A DNA stretch of 64,000 nucleotides from Ectobius pallidus (GCA_964059195.1 CAXKWD010000001.1:159204532-159268531); one strand, 5' to 3'; positions 10,424 to 21,276 are shown, numbered from the stretch's first letter. The notes: a model not told the origin generated them from the letters alone. Numbers and translations are program-made.

Positions 10424-11678
10424 AATAATAATAATAATAATAATAATAATATCTCTCAGCATTCACACAATTATGTGTATAGCATCGTCATAAAAGTAAT
10501 TTCAAACATTTAAATTATAAAATTCGTCAACATTGTACAGAGGGTTCAACTTCAATGTTGACTTGACCTGTCTCTTAAATGCTTCAAGTGGTAGATTTCT
10601 GACATTAATAGAAAGGCTATTATAGAGTTTGAGTGATGTGAATTGAAAACTTTTCTGAGTTAAGGTATATTTACATTTGTCTATATATATTTTGCAATTA
10701 TTGCGTGTGGAGTAATTATGCACTGAATCACAGGTTCTGAATTTATTTATATTCCTCTTAGCATAAAGGAGACAGGCCAGGACAAACATTGAGGGTAAAG
10801 AAAGTATACCTGACCTTATAAAAAGTGGTTTACAGTGTGTCCCAGGCGAAGTTCCATAAATTAATCTTAAGGCCCTCTTTTGTAAAATAAAAAGGCGCAA
10901 ACTTGAAGTATGGTTACCCCATAATAAAAGACCATAGTTTAGGTGGCTGTGAATATGTCCAAAATATACAGTAATTAAGGATTCAATATTTATATTGTAC
11001 CTAAGAACTCTTAACATAAATAGGCCTTTACTCATTTTCTTTGCAACGAAATTTATGTGACTGTGCCATCCCAGACCCTGCTCAAGATGGATGCCCAGAA
11101 ACCTAACAGGATCATTATCAGGAAAATTATTTCCTCTTAGACCAAATTTCAAAGTTTCAGTTTTGTTTTTGTTGAGTAAAAGATTGTTTGCATTGCACCA
11201 TCCTTGGACTTGGTCAGTTATCTCTTGAAGTTTAATATTTAAAATATGAGGGTTACGATGAATAACATTAACAGCTAAATCGTCAGCAAACATATAGGCC
11301 TCTAGACACCCATGTCGGACAGAGTCAGGGAGGTCATTAACATATATTAAAAATAATGTGGGTCCAAGTATAGAACCTTGGGGCACCCCATACTTCAATA
11401 ATTTATACTGTGAAACATTATCATTAAAGAAAACAGCCTGATATCTATTGCTAAGATAAGATGATAAAAATCCAACACTAATATCATTAAAACCATAAAA
11501 TTTAAGTTTTTGCAATAGAGTTGAATGAGATACAGTGTCGAATGCCTTTGTAAAATCGAAGAATCTACTACATACTAAATTATTAGTTTCAAAACCTTCA
11601 AGAGTCCGTTCAATAAAAGATATTATAGCATCTACAGTGCTACGAGCTGTTCTGAAACCGAACTGGAATAGTAGAATT
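10424..11678 (-). mobile_element. 5'-truncated LINE (non-LTR retrotransposon)
   Basis: On the - strand it runs from about 11678, inside the reverse transcriptase domain, to a tail of ATT repeats at 10450-10424. It lies inside the right TIR of the Sola2-like element, since TIR sequence resumes at 11679-11702. The 5' truncation and simple-repeat tail are typical of target-primed integration. No clear TSD was found. Confidence 0.85.
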
Positions 11679-11692
11679 GGTTGATTTGACAT
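10502..11692 (-). CDS. Reverse transcriptase, C-terminal part of a LINE ORF2 (partial)
   Basis: A 396-codon uninterrupted frame encodes the RT domain from its second conserved block onward: QFGFRTARSTVDAI, then FTKAFDTVSH (first catalytic Asp), GVPQGSILGPTLFLIYVNDLP, FADDLAV (catalytic FADD) and LLLNKNKTETLKFG, then VRFLGIHLE and a thumb-like C-terminus. It would copy LINE RNA at the target site. The order and residues fit a jockey/CR1-type clade; the clade is not certain. The endonuclease domain and N-terminus are missing. The first few residues (MSNQP) come from the host transposon TIR, so the apparent start is an accident of insertion. The intact frame suggests a fairly recent copy. Confidence 0.88.
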   Translation of the reverse strand: MSNQPILLFQFGFRTARSTVDAIISFIERTLEGFETNNLVCSRFFDFTKAFDTVSHSTLLQKLKFYGFNDISVGFLSSYLSNRYQAVFFNDNVSQYKLLKYGVPQGSILGPTLFLIYVNDLPDSVRHGCLEAYMFADDLAVNVIHRNPHILNIKLQEITDQVQGWCNANNLLLNKNKTETLKFGLRGNNFPDNDPVRFLGIHLEQGLGWHSHINFVAKKMSKGLFMLRVLRYNINIESLITVYFGHIHSHLNYGLLLWGNHTSSLRLFILQKRALRLIYGTSPGTHCKPLFIRSGILSLPSMFVLACLLYAKRNINKFRTCDSVHNYSTRNNCKIYIDKCKYTLTQKSFQFTSLKLYNSLSINVRNLPLEAFKRQVKSTLKLNPLYNVDEFYNLNV

Positions 11693-11706
11693 GGAATGAC
11701 CCTACT

Positions 11707-12560
11707 GCGGTATCTTTAAAGTTCTTGGAATCTCGAAAGAGAATCTCTCCAAAGCTTCCAGCGATTCAGGATGGGCCACTGGAGCGATACATCGTGGAAC
11801 ATCTTTAGCCAGGTAAGGATCTTCCACAAATTCAATGTTTGAATTATTCATGTAATGTAATACCCTGTTCACTATGTCATTACGCCACTCGTTACTTTTA
11901 CTTTCATAAACTGAAACCATTACCCACTTTTTTTTTGTTGGTTTTGAGTATTTCAGTTTTTCACTTGTAACGTTTCTGTTTACATTATAGTTATAATCCA
12001 TAATCACCAACATCGATTGTAGTACCATTCCGTCGTAACTAGAGTGAATCTTTTTCGGCTTGTATTTTAGTGCTACATTATGATAAGACTCTAAATGTCC
12101 TGTATGACAATAGTTCTTTGCATGCTTCAAATCTTCAATGAAATTCCTGTTTTTATAACAGATGACAATAACATGTAATCGTTTGGCTCCGGTCTGATCC
12201 ATTCACTTGCTTCTTCTTCAATAATTTCTTCATGATTGCACTGATTAATTACGTTATTTCCAGTCCAGCTATGTACATTGGAAATATGAAATAACACCGA
12301 TTGAAATTTTTAAACCAACACGGTTTGTCCCCTCCACAAGTCTGACATGACTACCATAGGTGGTTAACAATGCTGTCTTTCCAATAATAATAATGGTGAA
12401 TTTTTTCCGATCTCTTTGAGCCTTTTAGCAAGAGACTTAGACAGATGCCACACATCAAACTACAGCGACGGCGCGCGGGCTGTGTGCAGCTAGAGCGCTC
12501 TGACGTCACTCCGCTGGAAGCCGCATCAGTTATTCTTCGAATTCGCGAGAACGAAGCATC
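11707..12560 (-). pseudogene. Transposase-like gene relic, C-terminal half
   Basis: Read on the - strand, VWHLSKSLAKRLKEIGK (near 12460-12410) is followed in other frames by SIVNHLW and HSWTGNNVINQCNH. A 166-codon open segment (12202-11702) then carries FIEDLKHA..YCHTGHLESYHNV, then KYKPKKIHSSYDGMV and MDYNYNVNR. That series is the C-terminal half of a DDE-transposase-like family that is multicopy in fish and invertebrates (motif CHTG.LE.YH...K..PKR). The upstream half is absent and several frameshifts and stops are present. The gene is convergent with the P2X7-like relic at 3757-4291 once the insertion 4593-11702 is removed, and its end has been cut by that insertion. Confidence 0.65.
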
Positions 12561-12917
12561 GTAGAAACATGGGGTTTTCACTGCTGTATTTTACTAAACA
12601 AACTCTTTATTCTGAGAGTCACTTGATTTTAAGTTAACAGGGCCTTTAAGTACATAGAAATTTCATTTTGTAGTCGAGTAAAGCTTGCACCTTTTTTTCT
12701 TAAATTGATTGATAATGAGTGCAAGCAGAAATATTAATACAGTCTCTTCATACGTGGTAACATGAAAGTGATAAATGTTGTAAGAATTACCACCATGATT
12801 TGCTCATACTTGTTGTATTCATAACCATTATTGATGCACATCGTACACCTGTGTAGTAATGAAATACCCTATAGATTTTTAGTATTTTTGGAATGTCATC
12901 TGTTGGCTTCTTTTCAG
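12561..12917. other. Intron sequence upstream of the ZNF830-like exon
   Basis: It is AT-rich with no other feature. It ends in a pyrimidine-rich tract and a splice acceptor (ggcttcttttcag) at 12905-12917. No zinc-finger exon is visible here or elsewhere upstream in the window. Confidence 0.6.
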
Positions 12918-15900
12918 GCATTCTCAAAAATGCTCCAGAGCCAAAAGTGCCTGTGGACTTCTTTGATACTGGAACCAAAGAACCTGTGGTTGAAGTGGAG
13001 ACTCCAGCTAAGGTAGCAGTAGATGCAGAACCTTCTGACAGTGAAGAAGAAGAAACTGAAGATACCAAGACACAATCTGCAAAGCAACCTGTGTTGGTAC
13101 AGGAGGAGACACTACCTGAAGGCTTCTTTGATGATCCTCTGTTAGATGCTAAGGTAAGTGGATTTAATTTTGATCATTCACAAAACTATTATTGGGCATG
13201 CTAACAGTGCTGTTGTTGATTGTCTGTACGCAGACCTATTTAGATCTATTTGTTCTAGCCCTCAAAAGCAAACATTTCAATAATTTTACATGTAAATAGT
13301 GGTGTATTTTTTCTCAGACTTTTAGTTTTGCTTGATTGAATGATATCTCTCAAAACGTCTCTCCCATATAAATTAGACTGGTCAACAAACAGCTGAGGAA
13401 ACACTACACTATGTAGCCATATAAAAGGCATTAGCTGCACAATGCTTAAGAGTAATATTTGCTTTTATTGCGTTTGTATGAGATCATGTTCCTTTCTATG
13501 CAATAATATAATAGTTTATTAAGTACTAAGTTAACAGATACAATATTATATTATATCATAATATACAGGAATTTACTGGTTCTGACCCAAGTCATTATCC
13601 CAGTAAACATCCTTCAGAACACATTTTCTATGCATAAGTCTGTTGACAAATCTTTCAAGGAACACTTATCTTAATTAAATTTTAACTTTCAACTTTTCAT
13701 TGACAAAAACCATTTATTTTTTACTCTAACCAAAAATTCCCCTAGTTTTCTTATTTGAGCTTTGTCATATAGAATTTTTTGACCATTGCCTGTTTTCTTA
13801 TTTTTGACCATTTTTCCAAGATAAATTTGGATCTCCATCTCTCTGTTTCCTGGCAGTTCATATTGATAAATTTTACTTAATCTCGACAATAATGAACTTT
13901 TTCTTCTCCGCTACCAAGTTATTTGAAGCCTGCAAACAGTCTTAAAAGGTAACTTCTCTTTTCCCGTGGCTATTAGTATTGAGTTACGAGGGTAATTTAA
14001 TAATCATTAAAGAGACAAATTGGTCTGGGGAAAAGACGGTTGGTAGTACATGTTTGATACATGAGGATTTTAATTTGGCATCACTGGGATGAGTTCTAAT
14101 CAGCTGATGGATCAACATTGCTCAAATTATAACCTCAAAATTAAGTTTAACGATGTTGGATCTTCTTGAAAATTCCACATTGGTTGGACAACGTTCTGTG
14201 ATTCGTTTTTTGATTGCTGAAGATGAAAAACCAGCTAATATGTACTCTAGAATGACTAAAGTGTATGGTGAAAGTTGTATGAACCGTGGAAATTTTTACA
14301 AGTGGGTAGAACAGTTCAAAAGTGGTCGAGAATCAGTGACTGACGAACACCGTTTTGGCCGGCCTGTTGAAGTTGCAACTTCCTCACTTGAAACTCGAAT
14401 TGTTTGGTCCACTGAAGAAGGCATTATGTGGGAAGAAGTTCCAGGATAACGAGGATGTCAAGAAATTTTTGGGGAAATTTTTGACACCAAGACAGAGAAT
14501 TCTTTGCAGCTGGTATAAAAAAGCTAGTAACCCATTGGGACAAGTGCATAAATGTTGACGGGGATTATGTTGAAAAGTAAAAATTGTAAAAATAAACGGT
14601 TTTTTCTCCAGGTCAGTTGTCTCTTTAATTATTGAATGGCCCTCGTAGATTATTTCATAAGTTTAGAACTTTACTATTATGGATAAAAATTTGTAAATTC
14701 TCAAAATGTTTATTCCTTAGAAGTGGAATGTACTTCATAGTGGGGTTCCTTAACAGTAGTAATTAAAATACACTTTTTTGGTGATTACACAAAGACTTTG
14801 TTCCTCAAGAACGAGAATCCCTTAAAATCATGGATGTAAAGTGAGGTTTTACTATATACTTCAGTTTTTATGCCATTATATCATTGTGTTTCCCTTTTAA
14901 AATAAGATTAACATGTGAATTTCTCGAGGTTGTTGTTCATGTGATGTGAGTTTCAATAAGAAAAGTATGTGATTTTCACAGGCTCGTAACGTGGAGTACA
15001 AGGATCCTATAGAGGAGGAGTGGGAAAAATTCCAGAAGGAAATCAAAGAGGAGAACACTTTGTCTGCTCAGATCATTGCAGAGGACCAGGAGGAGGCAAC
15101 TGCAGAGCGGCAGATAGATGAGATTGATGAGCAGATGAGGAACTGGTCCAGGTAAGAAAGAAAATTCCATAAATTCAAAGAGTGTTTGATTAGATTGGAA
15201 GACTCAGAGCCCATAATTCTTATTTGAGAACTAAAGCCTATGTAAAGAACAGTATTTTCATATTAAACTTTTACCGTTAAAAATAGGGCCCGGATTTTTA
15301 GGTTTTTATAAACCCTGTAATAGATTTTTAAACATATTAAATAGTTTTATTTTAGTTTTTTTACCATTTTAAGACAAGTATTTTTTAAGTTTCACTTTAA
15401 TCAATACAATAAACACATTGGAAAAGTATGTTGATATTTATTTTTACTTAGGATTCCATGGCTCCGAACCATAAAACTATAGACTTTTTTGCTTAATTTT
15501 CAAAAGTTATAGTTTATAGAGCACAGTTATTTTCGAACTCCCCCTTTCTTTTCCAACTCCACCACATAAGCTCAACAAGAACGATTCTCAATTATTCAAC
15601 CAACTTTTAGAATACTTTACTTTCGGGATCCTGCTGGTGCAAACACTATGAATAACATGAAAGTGTAAGTTCTTAAGAATGGCTCTAATTGGCTTCTAAG
15701 GAAACTGGGGATTTTGGTTTACTAACAATTTCCTTTACCGGGACAATGAGGTACATACTGAGAAATTTACAAAGTGACATGTTATTAGTTTGGTATTTTA
15801 TCGTTTTTTAATATTATAAAACATAATCATACATAATGTTTGCAGGACTCACAGTGAAGAGGTCAAATTATAAAATTCTTATTTTATCAATCAACTTCAC

Positions 15901-16649
15901 TTTTAAGTGTTAGTTATACATAACGCGTTATCAGCCCAACAATGGACCCGGCAGTGGACCTCATCCGAGGATGCAAGCAAGTCGCTTGTGAAACGCGTTA
16001 TGTGTAAGTAAACACTTAAAAGTGAAGTTGAGTGATAAAATAAGATTTTTACAATTTATTATAAAACATGTTTAGCAGTTTTTTGGTTTTATAAGATTTG
16101 ATTTTCACTTTAATTGAAACTATAACATTTCAGAAATTTTATGTAAAACTTCCAGGGCCACATATCTCATAGTTTGATCTTCAAGAAAGGTACAATAACT
16201 TGCACTATAACATGAGTTTCACTTGTGATGATACTATTTGGATTTGCTACCTGCTCACAAGAGAGATTCGTTAAACGTTTTTAATGAGTTAGAGGAATTT
16301 ATAACTGAAAATAAAATGTGAAACAATCCAATTATTTATATATTATGTTTGCATATTAAATTTGTATAAATACAAAGGAAAATTTAATTCAATTAGCCTG
16401 TTATGCTACCACAATTATAGAAAAATCTGTAACATAGTAATTTTTCTATGTGCGTATTACCTCAATAGCTTCACTATTACTGGTTTCTTAATATTTTACA
16501 GGGTCCTGGACCTAGAGATGAAGAAGGAAGCAGTGGTGAAGCAAGTGAGTAGCAGGAACAATACAGGTGATGAAGGGGATGCTTCCAGTGCTGATGAAGC
16601 TGAATTTGATGAATATTTAGACTGGCGAGCGAAAAAATCCTACAAATAG
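12918..16649 (+). CDS. ZNF830: ZNF830-like protein, C-terminal three exons (partial gene)
   Basis: The exons are 12918-13153, 14982-15151 and 16502-16649. Joined, they read GILKNAPEPKVPVDFFDTG, an acidic Glu/Asp-rich stretch, then LPEGFFDDPLLDAK-ARNVEYKDPIEEEWEKFQ, then EIDEQMRNWSR-VLDLEMKKEAV and the ending EFDEYLDWRAKKSYK. The block LPEGFFDDP..DAR, the Glu-rich coiled-coil segment IDEQ..., and the ending in a D.RWRxK-like motif are hallmarks of ZNF830 (also called CCDC16), a nuclear C2H2 zinc-finger protein linked to pre-mRNA processing and the DNA damage response. Splice phases agree (2/0, 0/0, 2/1) and every junction is GT-AG. The N-terminal part, including the zinc finger, is missing: the first exon must lie upstream of base 1 or beyond recognition, so the 5' intron would contain the whole 13-kb repeat nest. 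Confidence 0.88.
13154..13984 (+). other. ZNF830-like intron, left part
   Basis: It begins with the donor gtaagtgg at 13154. No repeat with clear ends or coding sequence was recognised. Antisense frames at 13255-13440 and 13689-13889 show no family resemblance. Confidence 0.6.
13987..14645 (+). mobile_element. Internally deleted mariner element (659 bp)
   Basis: The terminal inverted repeats start cgagggtaatttaataatcattaaagagac and match the complement of the right end, with TA duplicated at 13985-13986 and 14646-14647. The left-end flank and TIR are typical of mariner insects elements. Confidence 0.88.
14153..14558 (+). pseudogene. Mariner transposase remnant
   Basis: The 98-codon frame 14153-14449 has the N-terminal helix-turn-helix region: EQRSVIRF-like QRSVIRFLIAED, then YGESCMNRGNFYKWVEQFKSGRESV and GRPVEVAT. 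It then jumps to the extreme C-terminus of the protein (GIMWEEVPG; in the next frame LGKFLTPRQ). The central catalytic DD(34)D domain has been deleted, so there is no active enzyme, but the ends needed for mobilisation by a related transposase are preserved. Confidence 0.85.
15284..15310 (+). repeat. Solo end of the TAGGG hAT family
   Basis: tagggcccggatttttaggttttta matches the terminal inverted repeat of the elements at 188-1013 and 1923-2748. I found no matching opposite end or TSD downstream, so this is a truncated or decayed copy inside the ZNF830-like intron. Confidence 0.55.
15876..16047. repeat. Inverted repeat of Penelope-like type with hammerhead-like core
   Basis: Arms of about 55 bp (15876-15930 and 15992-16047) share ttattttatca.tcaacttcacttttaagtg and taacgcgtt. 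Between and into the right arm lies ccgaggatgcaagcaagtcgcttgtgaaacg: CAAGC..GCTTG forms a stem between a CYGAKGA-like box and GAAAC. This arrangement is that of the degenerate hammerhead ribozymes found in Penelope-like retroelement terminal repeats. No reverse transcriptase is present. Confidence 0.5.
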
Positions 16650-17010
16650 TAACAAATGACTGTGTGCACAGATTTGGCATTGCCAGATTTGGCATCTGTT
16701 AGCAAGCCATTTCAATACAAGTTTTGGTTGATAATGAAGCACTTTTGCTATGCAAACCAGTGCATGAATACAGGCCCTTAAAACATTTAAGTGATTATTG
16801 CTTTGTAGGCCACCTTTAATATTCAGTGAGGCTAGAAAAATCTCTAGTCACATAATATCTAACTACTAATGAGCAGAACATTGCTTTTTCAAATTACTTC
16901 TTCTAAAATTATTATTTATATCAAGAACAATACTCAGTCAGCTTACTTCTCTCCTAATCGGTAAGTAACATATTAGTCAATTTAATAATACTAGGAAACA
17001 GCACAGTGAA

Positions 17011-17340
17011 GTATTAACATCTGTAGAAAGATTGAGTTCGGAAATATGCATACTATCTTCACTATTAGGTATCCAGAACGACCATTTCAATGGGTATCCC
17101 CATCATCATCAGCTGATTTGGAATCAATTCCAATTGGATTTGATCCCAACGACCGTTTCAACGGGTATCTCCATCATCATCAGCTCATTTGGAATTAATT
17201 CCAATTGGATTTGATTCCAAATCAGCTGATGATGATGGGGATACCCATTGAAATGACCGTTCTGGGTAAATATATCTAATTGTGAAGTTAGCGTGCATAT
17301 TTCCTTACTCAATCTTTCTAAACATATTAGTGTTGATAAT
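17011..17340. repeat. Palindromic foldback element with CATCAT-containing subrepeats
   Basis: The left arm from 17011 is the reverse complement of sequence ending at 17340. Both contain agaaagattgagt, ggaaatatgca, ttcaatgggtatcc and catcatcatcagctgatttgg. The unit (about 74 bp) occurs at about 17075 and 17149 in direct orientation and again inverted at 17190-17260. Open frames on both strands here are products of the repeat. Confidence 0.85.
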
Positions 17341-18537
17341 TCTTAGCATTAAGATATTTAGACATCCTCTTTTTCCAGAGTTCTTTGAAGTATACCATGC
17401 TGAGCTTAAAACCTGTTTTTCCAGCATTTGAATATTGTTTTAAATCTTACCAAGATCTGCTAAGATAAATTGTTGTGTCCTTTTATTCATTGTAGCAGTA
17501 TTATCTTAATATTAATTTTATCTCTTTTCAGATGTCCACTTTTCTATTAGTGTATGGCCAGTAAGAAAATAATTTACAAGTACTATAATAATAATATAAA
17601 GTTTTCTATATTTTTAATATGTTTCAAATGTTCAGTATGCTTTCAGTGTTTACCGAATCAAAAAAAGCAGAACAATGGAGCTGCTTGTATACACACAAGT
17701 TGCCCTAAGACACAGCTTACCATTCAAGCTATGAAGATTAATGAATAACAATATAATGTAATTTTTGTTTTTGGTATGTGGTATGTAGACACATTATGTA
17801 AAAATTCAGTGCTTGATTCCATAAATATGATATGGTGGTGAATTATTCCAACAGAATCAGATATAGTTTCCGCTATAGTCATCAGGTGGCTCTTACCAAT
17901 TCCTAGTTGTTGTAGGAAGCCAGCTACAAACTCATAGATGGTATTCCGTGCCCCAAATAGAAGTTCTTGCAGTTTCCATATTTAGATGTACTACTCTTGT
18001 TGGAAAAGTGGTATGCAGCTGTTATAAATTATTTTCTTCTCCTGGTCGACTTGTTTAGCATGGTCTATATCATTATTTTCCTACCTCACAGAGGAGTCCA
18101 GGCCTTTTTATCGTGTTATTTGAATACCACTATATTAAAAATTCGACTGGATCCCGCTTCATCAATGGCATGAACTTCTTCGAACATATTTTATATATAT
18201 ATATATATATATATTAAATTTGCTATTCTATAAATTTATAATTGATCTGTGGGGTTTATGAACCCATTTAAAGTTAACCAGTCAACTAGTCTTCATAAAA
18301 TTATCGCACATTTTTATAGGTTTAGTCTTCACAATTGTATGAGCACTTATTTTTAAAGACATTAAATGTCTTTAGGTAAAATCATTCAGCTTATCCTCAA
18401 TGATAATATTTCTTATATTAGCCAAAATTAAATAACATGTCATAATTTCTTGTTTTTTGGATAAATTTTGGAGCTAGTTTCTGCTACATTTTTATGTGAT
18501 ATAATGTAGCATTACAGCCTTGCTAATCTACAAAGGG
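17341..18537. other. Intergenic sequence without recognisable gene
   Basis: It contains AT-rich single-copy-looking DNA with a (TA)n tract at about 18191-18214. Short frames at 17554-17748 and 17967-18173 show no domain or splice support. Confidence 0.5.
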
Positions 18538-18790
18538 TATAGTGGGTAGCATTGCTGATTATAGATATATAGACCTGTTTCGATCTCTGCTATCTTCTCT
18601 GACTTTCCTGAGGTAGGAAGAAGATTTGGAATAGGGTGTACTCAACCTAGTGAAGACAACTGAGGAGCTACTTGACCACATACCCCATATCATGCTATCT
18701 ATCAATTAACTCAGATGACAGAACTAGATGATTGGTGCTGCAGTTGAATGGTAGGAGATGTAGTGTCACTACATTTAAATTTTTTGCCTA
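18538..18790 (+). mobile_element. tRNA-derived SINE-like copy
   Basis: An A-box-like gtgggtagcattgctg near 18542 is followed by a B-box-like ctgtttcgatctct near 18574. The downstream phrase cctgaggtagga..gatttggaatagggtg is shared with the copy at 43349. The 3' end is not certain. Confidence 0.55.
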
Positions 18791-18974
18791 CTTATCCACT
18801 ACAGTAAAGCTACTTGAACCTAAAAGAAGATCTTCTCTGTGATTTCACTGTCAGGAAACAATAACAGTATATATTCGATAGGTTAAAACCTGTGTATCTT
18901 TCTGCTTTTTTAAAATATGTATCTTATTCATGAAATAGACTTATGATATGCTGCTCATGATTTTGTCTCTTTAT

Positions 18975-19592
18975 GACTATTCCATTCATACGCCGCATGT
19001 TTGATATTGGCCAATAATGTTTAGCAATTCCTCGGATATAGACCAATCACGATCGTTTATCTTATAAAAATGCTTGCTATTAATACTAGGATGCGATTTT
19101 ATCTGATAAAAGTCAGCTCATTACTGGAAATGTAGGTATTAACGTGCAGTGACTAATATCACACATGCTACCAGTGAACACAATAAAAACACATTATTTT
19201 ATATAACATAACTAGTTTGGAAATTGAAATAATATAAATGTACAATGATTAAAAACATAATTTCAATTTGGTGCAAGTCAGTTCGTGTGCGTTTATCCAG
19301 TTCTGCTGTTAGCTTACCTGACATAGGTTAACTATGTCTTATATGCACCATTGGTAGCATTGGTCACAACATGGTAACTCGAATCAATTCATGCATGGTT
19401 GTTTCATAGTATGCCATGATCTCACAGCTGCTAGTTTTGTTCTTATATAACAAAGCACGAAAGTAATTATTATTTGTATAATCCGTTACATTTTTATTCA
19501 TGGAATAGTCTTAATAAATCCAATTCGAGTTTATGAGTTTCATCAAATAAATTCTATCGATAAACACATAAACTCTTGTGGGATTACCTATG
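18975..19592 (+). mobile_element. MITE family GACTATTCC, + copy
   Basis: It starts gactattccattcata and contains the inverse motif tcatggaatagtc near 19500, with extra shared sequence to tgggattacc at about 19590. The same sequence occurs inverted at 36819-37411 and as a fragment at 10055-10307. There is no coding capacity. Confidence 0.8.
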
Positions 19593-21152
19593 ATAATTTC
19601 TCACAAAGATTTGCACTTGAAAGAATGGTGGTAAGATAAAATTATGGCTGGTATTGTGTGAGAATCTACATTTTGTAGTAACTACCGGATGTTTTAAGTG
19701 TTATAATATCATAATTTCTTATAAGTAAAGAGCATCGTGAAAAATTACTGAAGTACTCTGGTACGATACCAAAGAGGGGGGTGGTGCCGAACTTGTTTTT
19801 AAAACATGTGACCTGTTTACTTATCAAAAGTTACCACAATAGAGGTATCTGGTATTTTCGAACAAGAGAAGGCCCAGCGCTGACACTGACATCCAGTTCC
19901 AGTAATGCTTTAGGTTTAAAAAATTGAAGGGAAATTGCTTATCCGACCATATTACAGTGCAAAATATTAAATATTCATTATGTTAGGGTAATTCAATGAT
20001 TTGTCAATTTAGAGTCATAAATTTGGTTACAAAGAGATATACCCATTGCCCACCTTTACATTATTTTGGCCCATCTGCAGAAAAATTTCTGCACCACTGA
20101 AAGTACTTACCACAAGAATACACTTTTCACATTTTTTTGTGAAATTTAACTCTGAACTTTACTTCCTCAATAGGTCGTTTGGTATATATAAAATTATAAC
20201 TACTGGTTTCCAAAATGTAACAGTTTTCCTCCACCTTTAACATAACTTACTTACTGACCAAAACCTTTCAAAATATTAGCCATGCCTTAACTTCGTAACA
20301 TGGTAGTTATTAGCGACAGTGAACGCTGTTAAATTATTTTGTCTGGAGATCTCAGCGTATTGTAAGCTAGCTATACTTCAACATTCCAGTCTTCCAAGTG
20401 TGCATGCTGTTCATTGTTTTAAATCTGATCTTGATTTTAGGTGGCAGTCCCATTGCTTAGTTTTCGTTCTTGAAGATTAGGATTAAAATATCAATAGTAG
20501 CCATGGAATTTATGATAGATTTAATGGAGTATCTCAAGTTCCCATTTCTGTTTTGTGTACATTAAACTTCTTGCTCCTTATTTTGAGATTTGTTGCCTTA
20601 TTTCGCAAACTAGAAAATAGAACTTAGTACCTTATTACTAGTAAACATTGTAGTCTTTGTTAATTTTCTTCTTAGGAGGCAATAAAAAATAGAATGAGAT
20701 AACTGCTTAACTTTCAAGGTCAGTAAAAAGATGGAATTTCCAAAGATTTGATTTACTGTAACTTGAGAGGTAGGTCAGAGTTCTTGACTATTTACTCTCC
20801 ACGGTTGGAATAATATGATTACTTTATATGGAATTACAAACAAGGGTCTCTCCTGCCTCTTCAAGTTGATATATTATTTATCACATCATCGGGGTAATGT
20901 AACTGATCCTCCTAAGTGTTCTGATGTCATTAATGAGCTGCTTGTAGAAAAATTGAGAGAAATTAATAGCATATAACTTAGTTTGAGTCCCTTTAAGTTT
21001 ATGAAATAGAAACATGGAAAATAAGGATATATAGGGGAGGGAGGCAAGGATTTGTATAAATGAGTATAGATTTCCAGTGAATAGGCTAATTGTTTAGAAT
21101 GAGATTTCTATTACCGGTAAATCTCTTTTTTTTTTAAGATAGTGTTTTGTTA
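19593..21152. other. Intergenic, nothing recognised
   Basis: AT-rich DNA. The 64-codon frame at 20046-20240 has no family resemblance and no splice context. Confidence 0.5.
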
Positions 21153-21276
21153 TGGTATTTTGTGTAAGTTTTGGTTTTGATTGATATCGATTGCCATTAG
21201 TTTCCCCACATTATGGTTATTTTGCATAAGTTTTGGTTTTGATTGATATCGATTGCCATTAGTTTCTCCACATTAA
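21153..21276. repeat. 62-bp tandem duplication
   Basis: Two nearly identical units, each containing aagttttggttttgattgat and atcgattgccattagtttc, lie head to tail. Confidence 0.9.

Larger units (their letters stand above)
4593..11702 (+). mobile_element. Long-TIR DNA transposon (Sola2-like), interrupted by later insertions
   Basis: The outer ends read GGGTCATT..CATTCCATGTC at the left and the complement of GGGTCATTCCATGTC at the right, flanked by a 4-bp duplication TACT (4589-4592 and 11703-11706). The terminal inverted repeats are about 480-520 bp: left 4593-5113, right 7276-7762 plus its outer tip 11679-11702. The right TIR is split by a LINE and a hAT element. Without them the element is about 3.2 kb and carries one broken gene (5130-6794). 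GRG-type ends with a 4-bp TSD fit Sola2 as I know it; the superfamily name is an inference. Confidence 0.75.
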
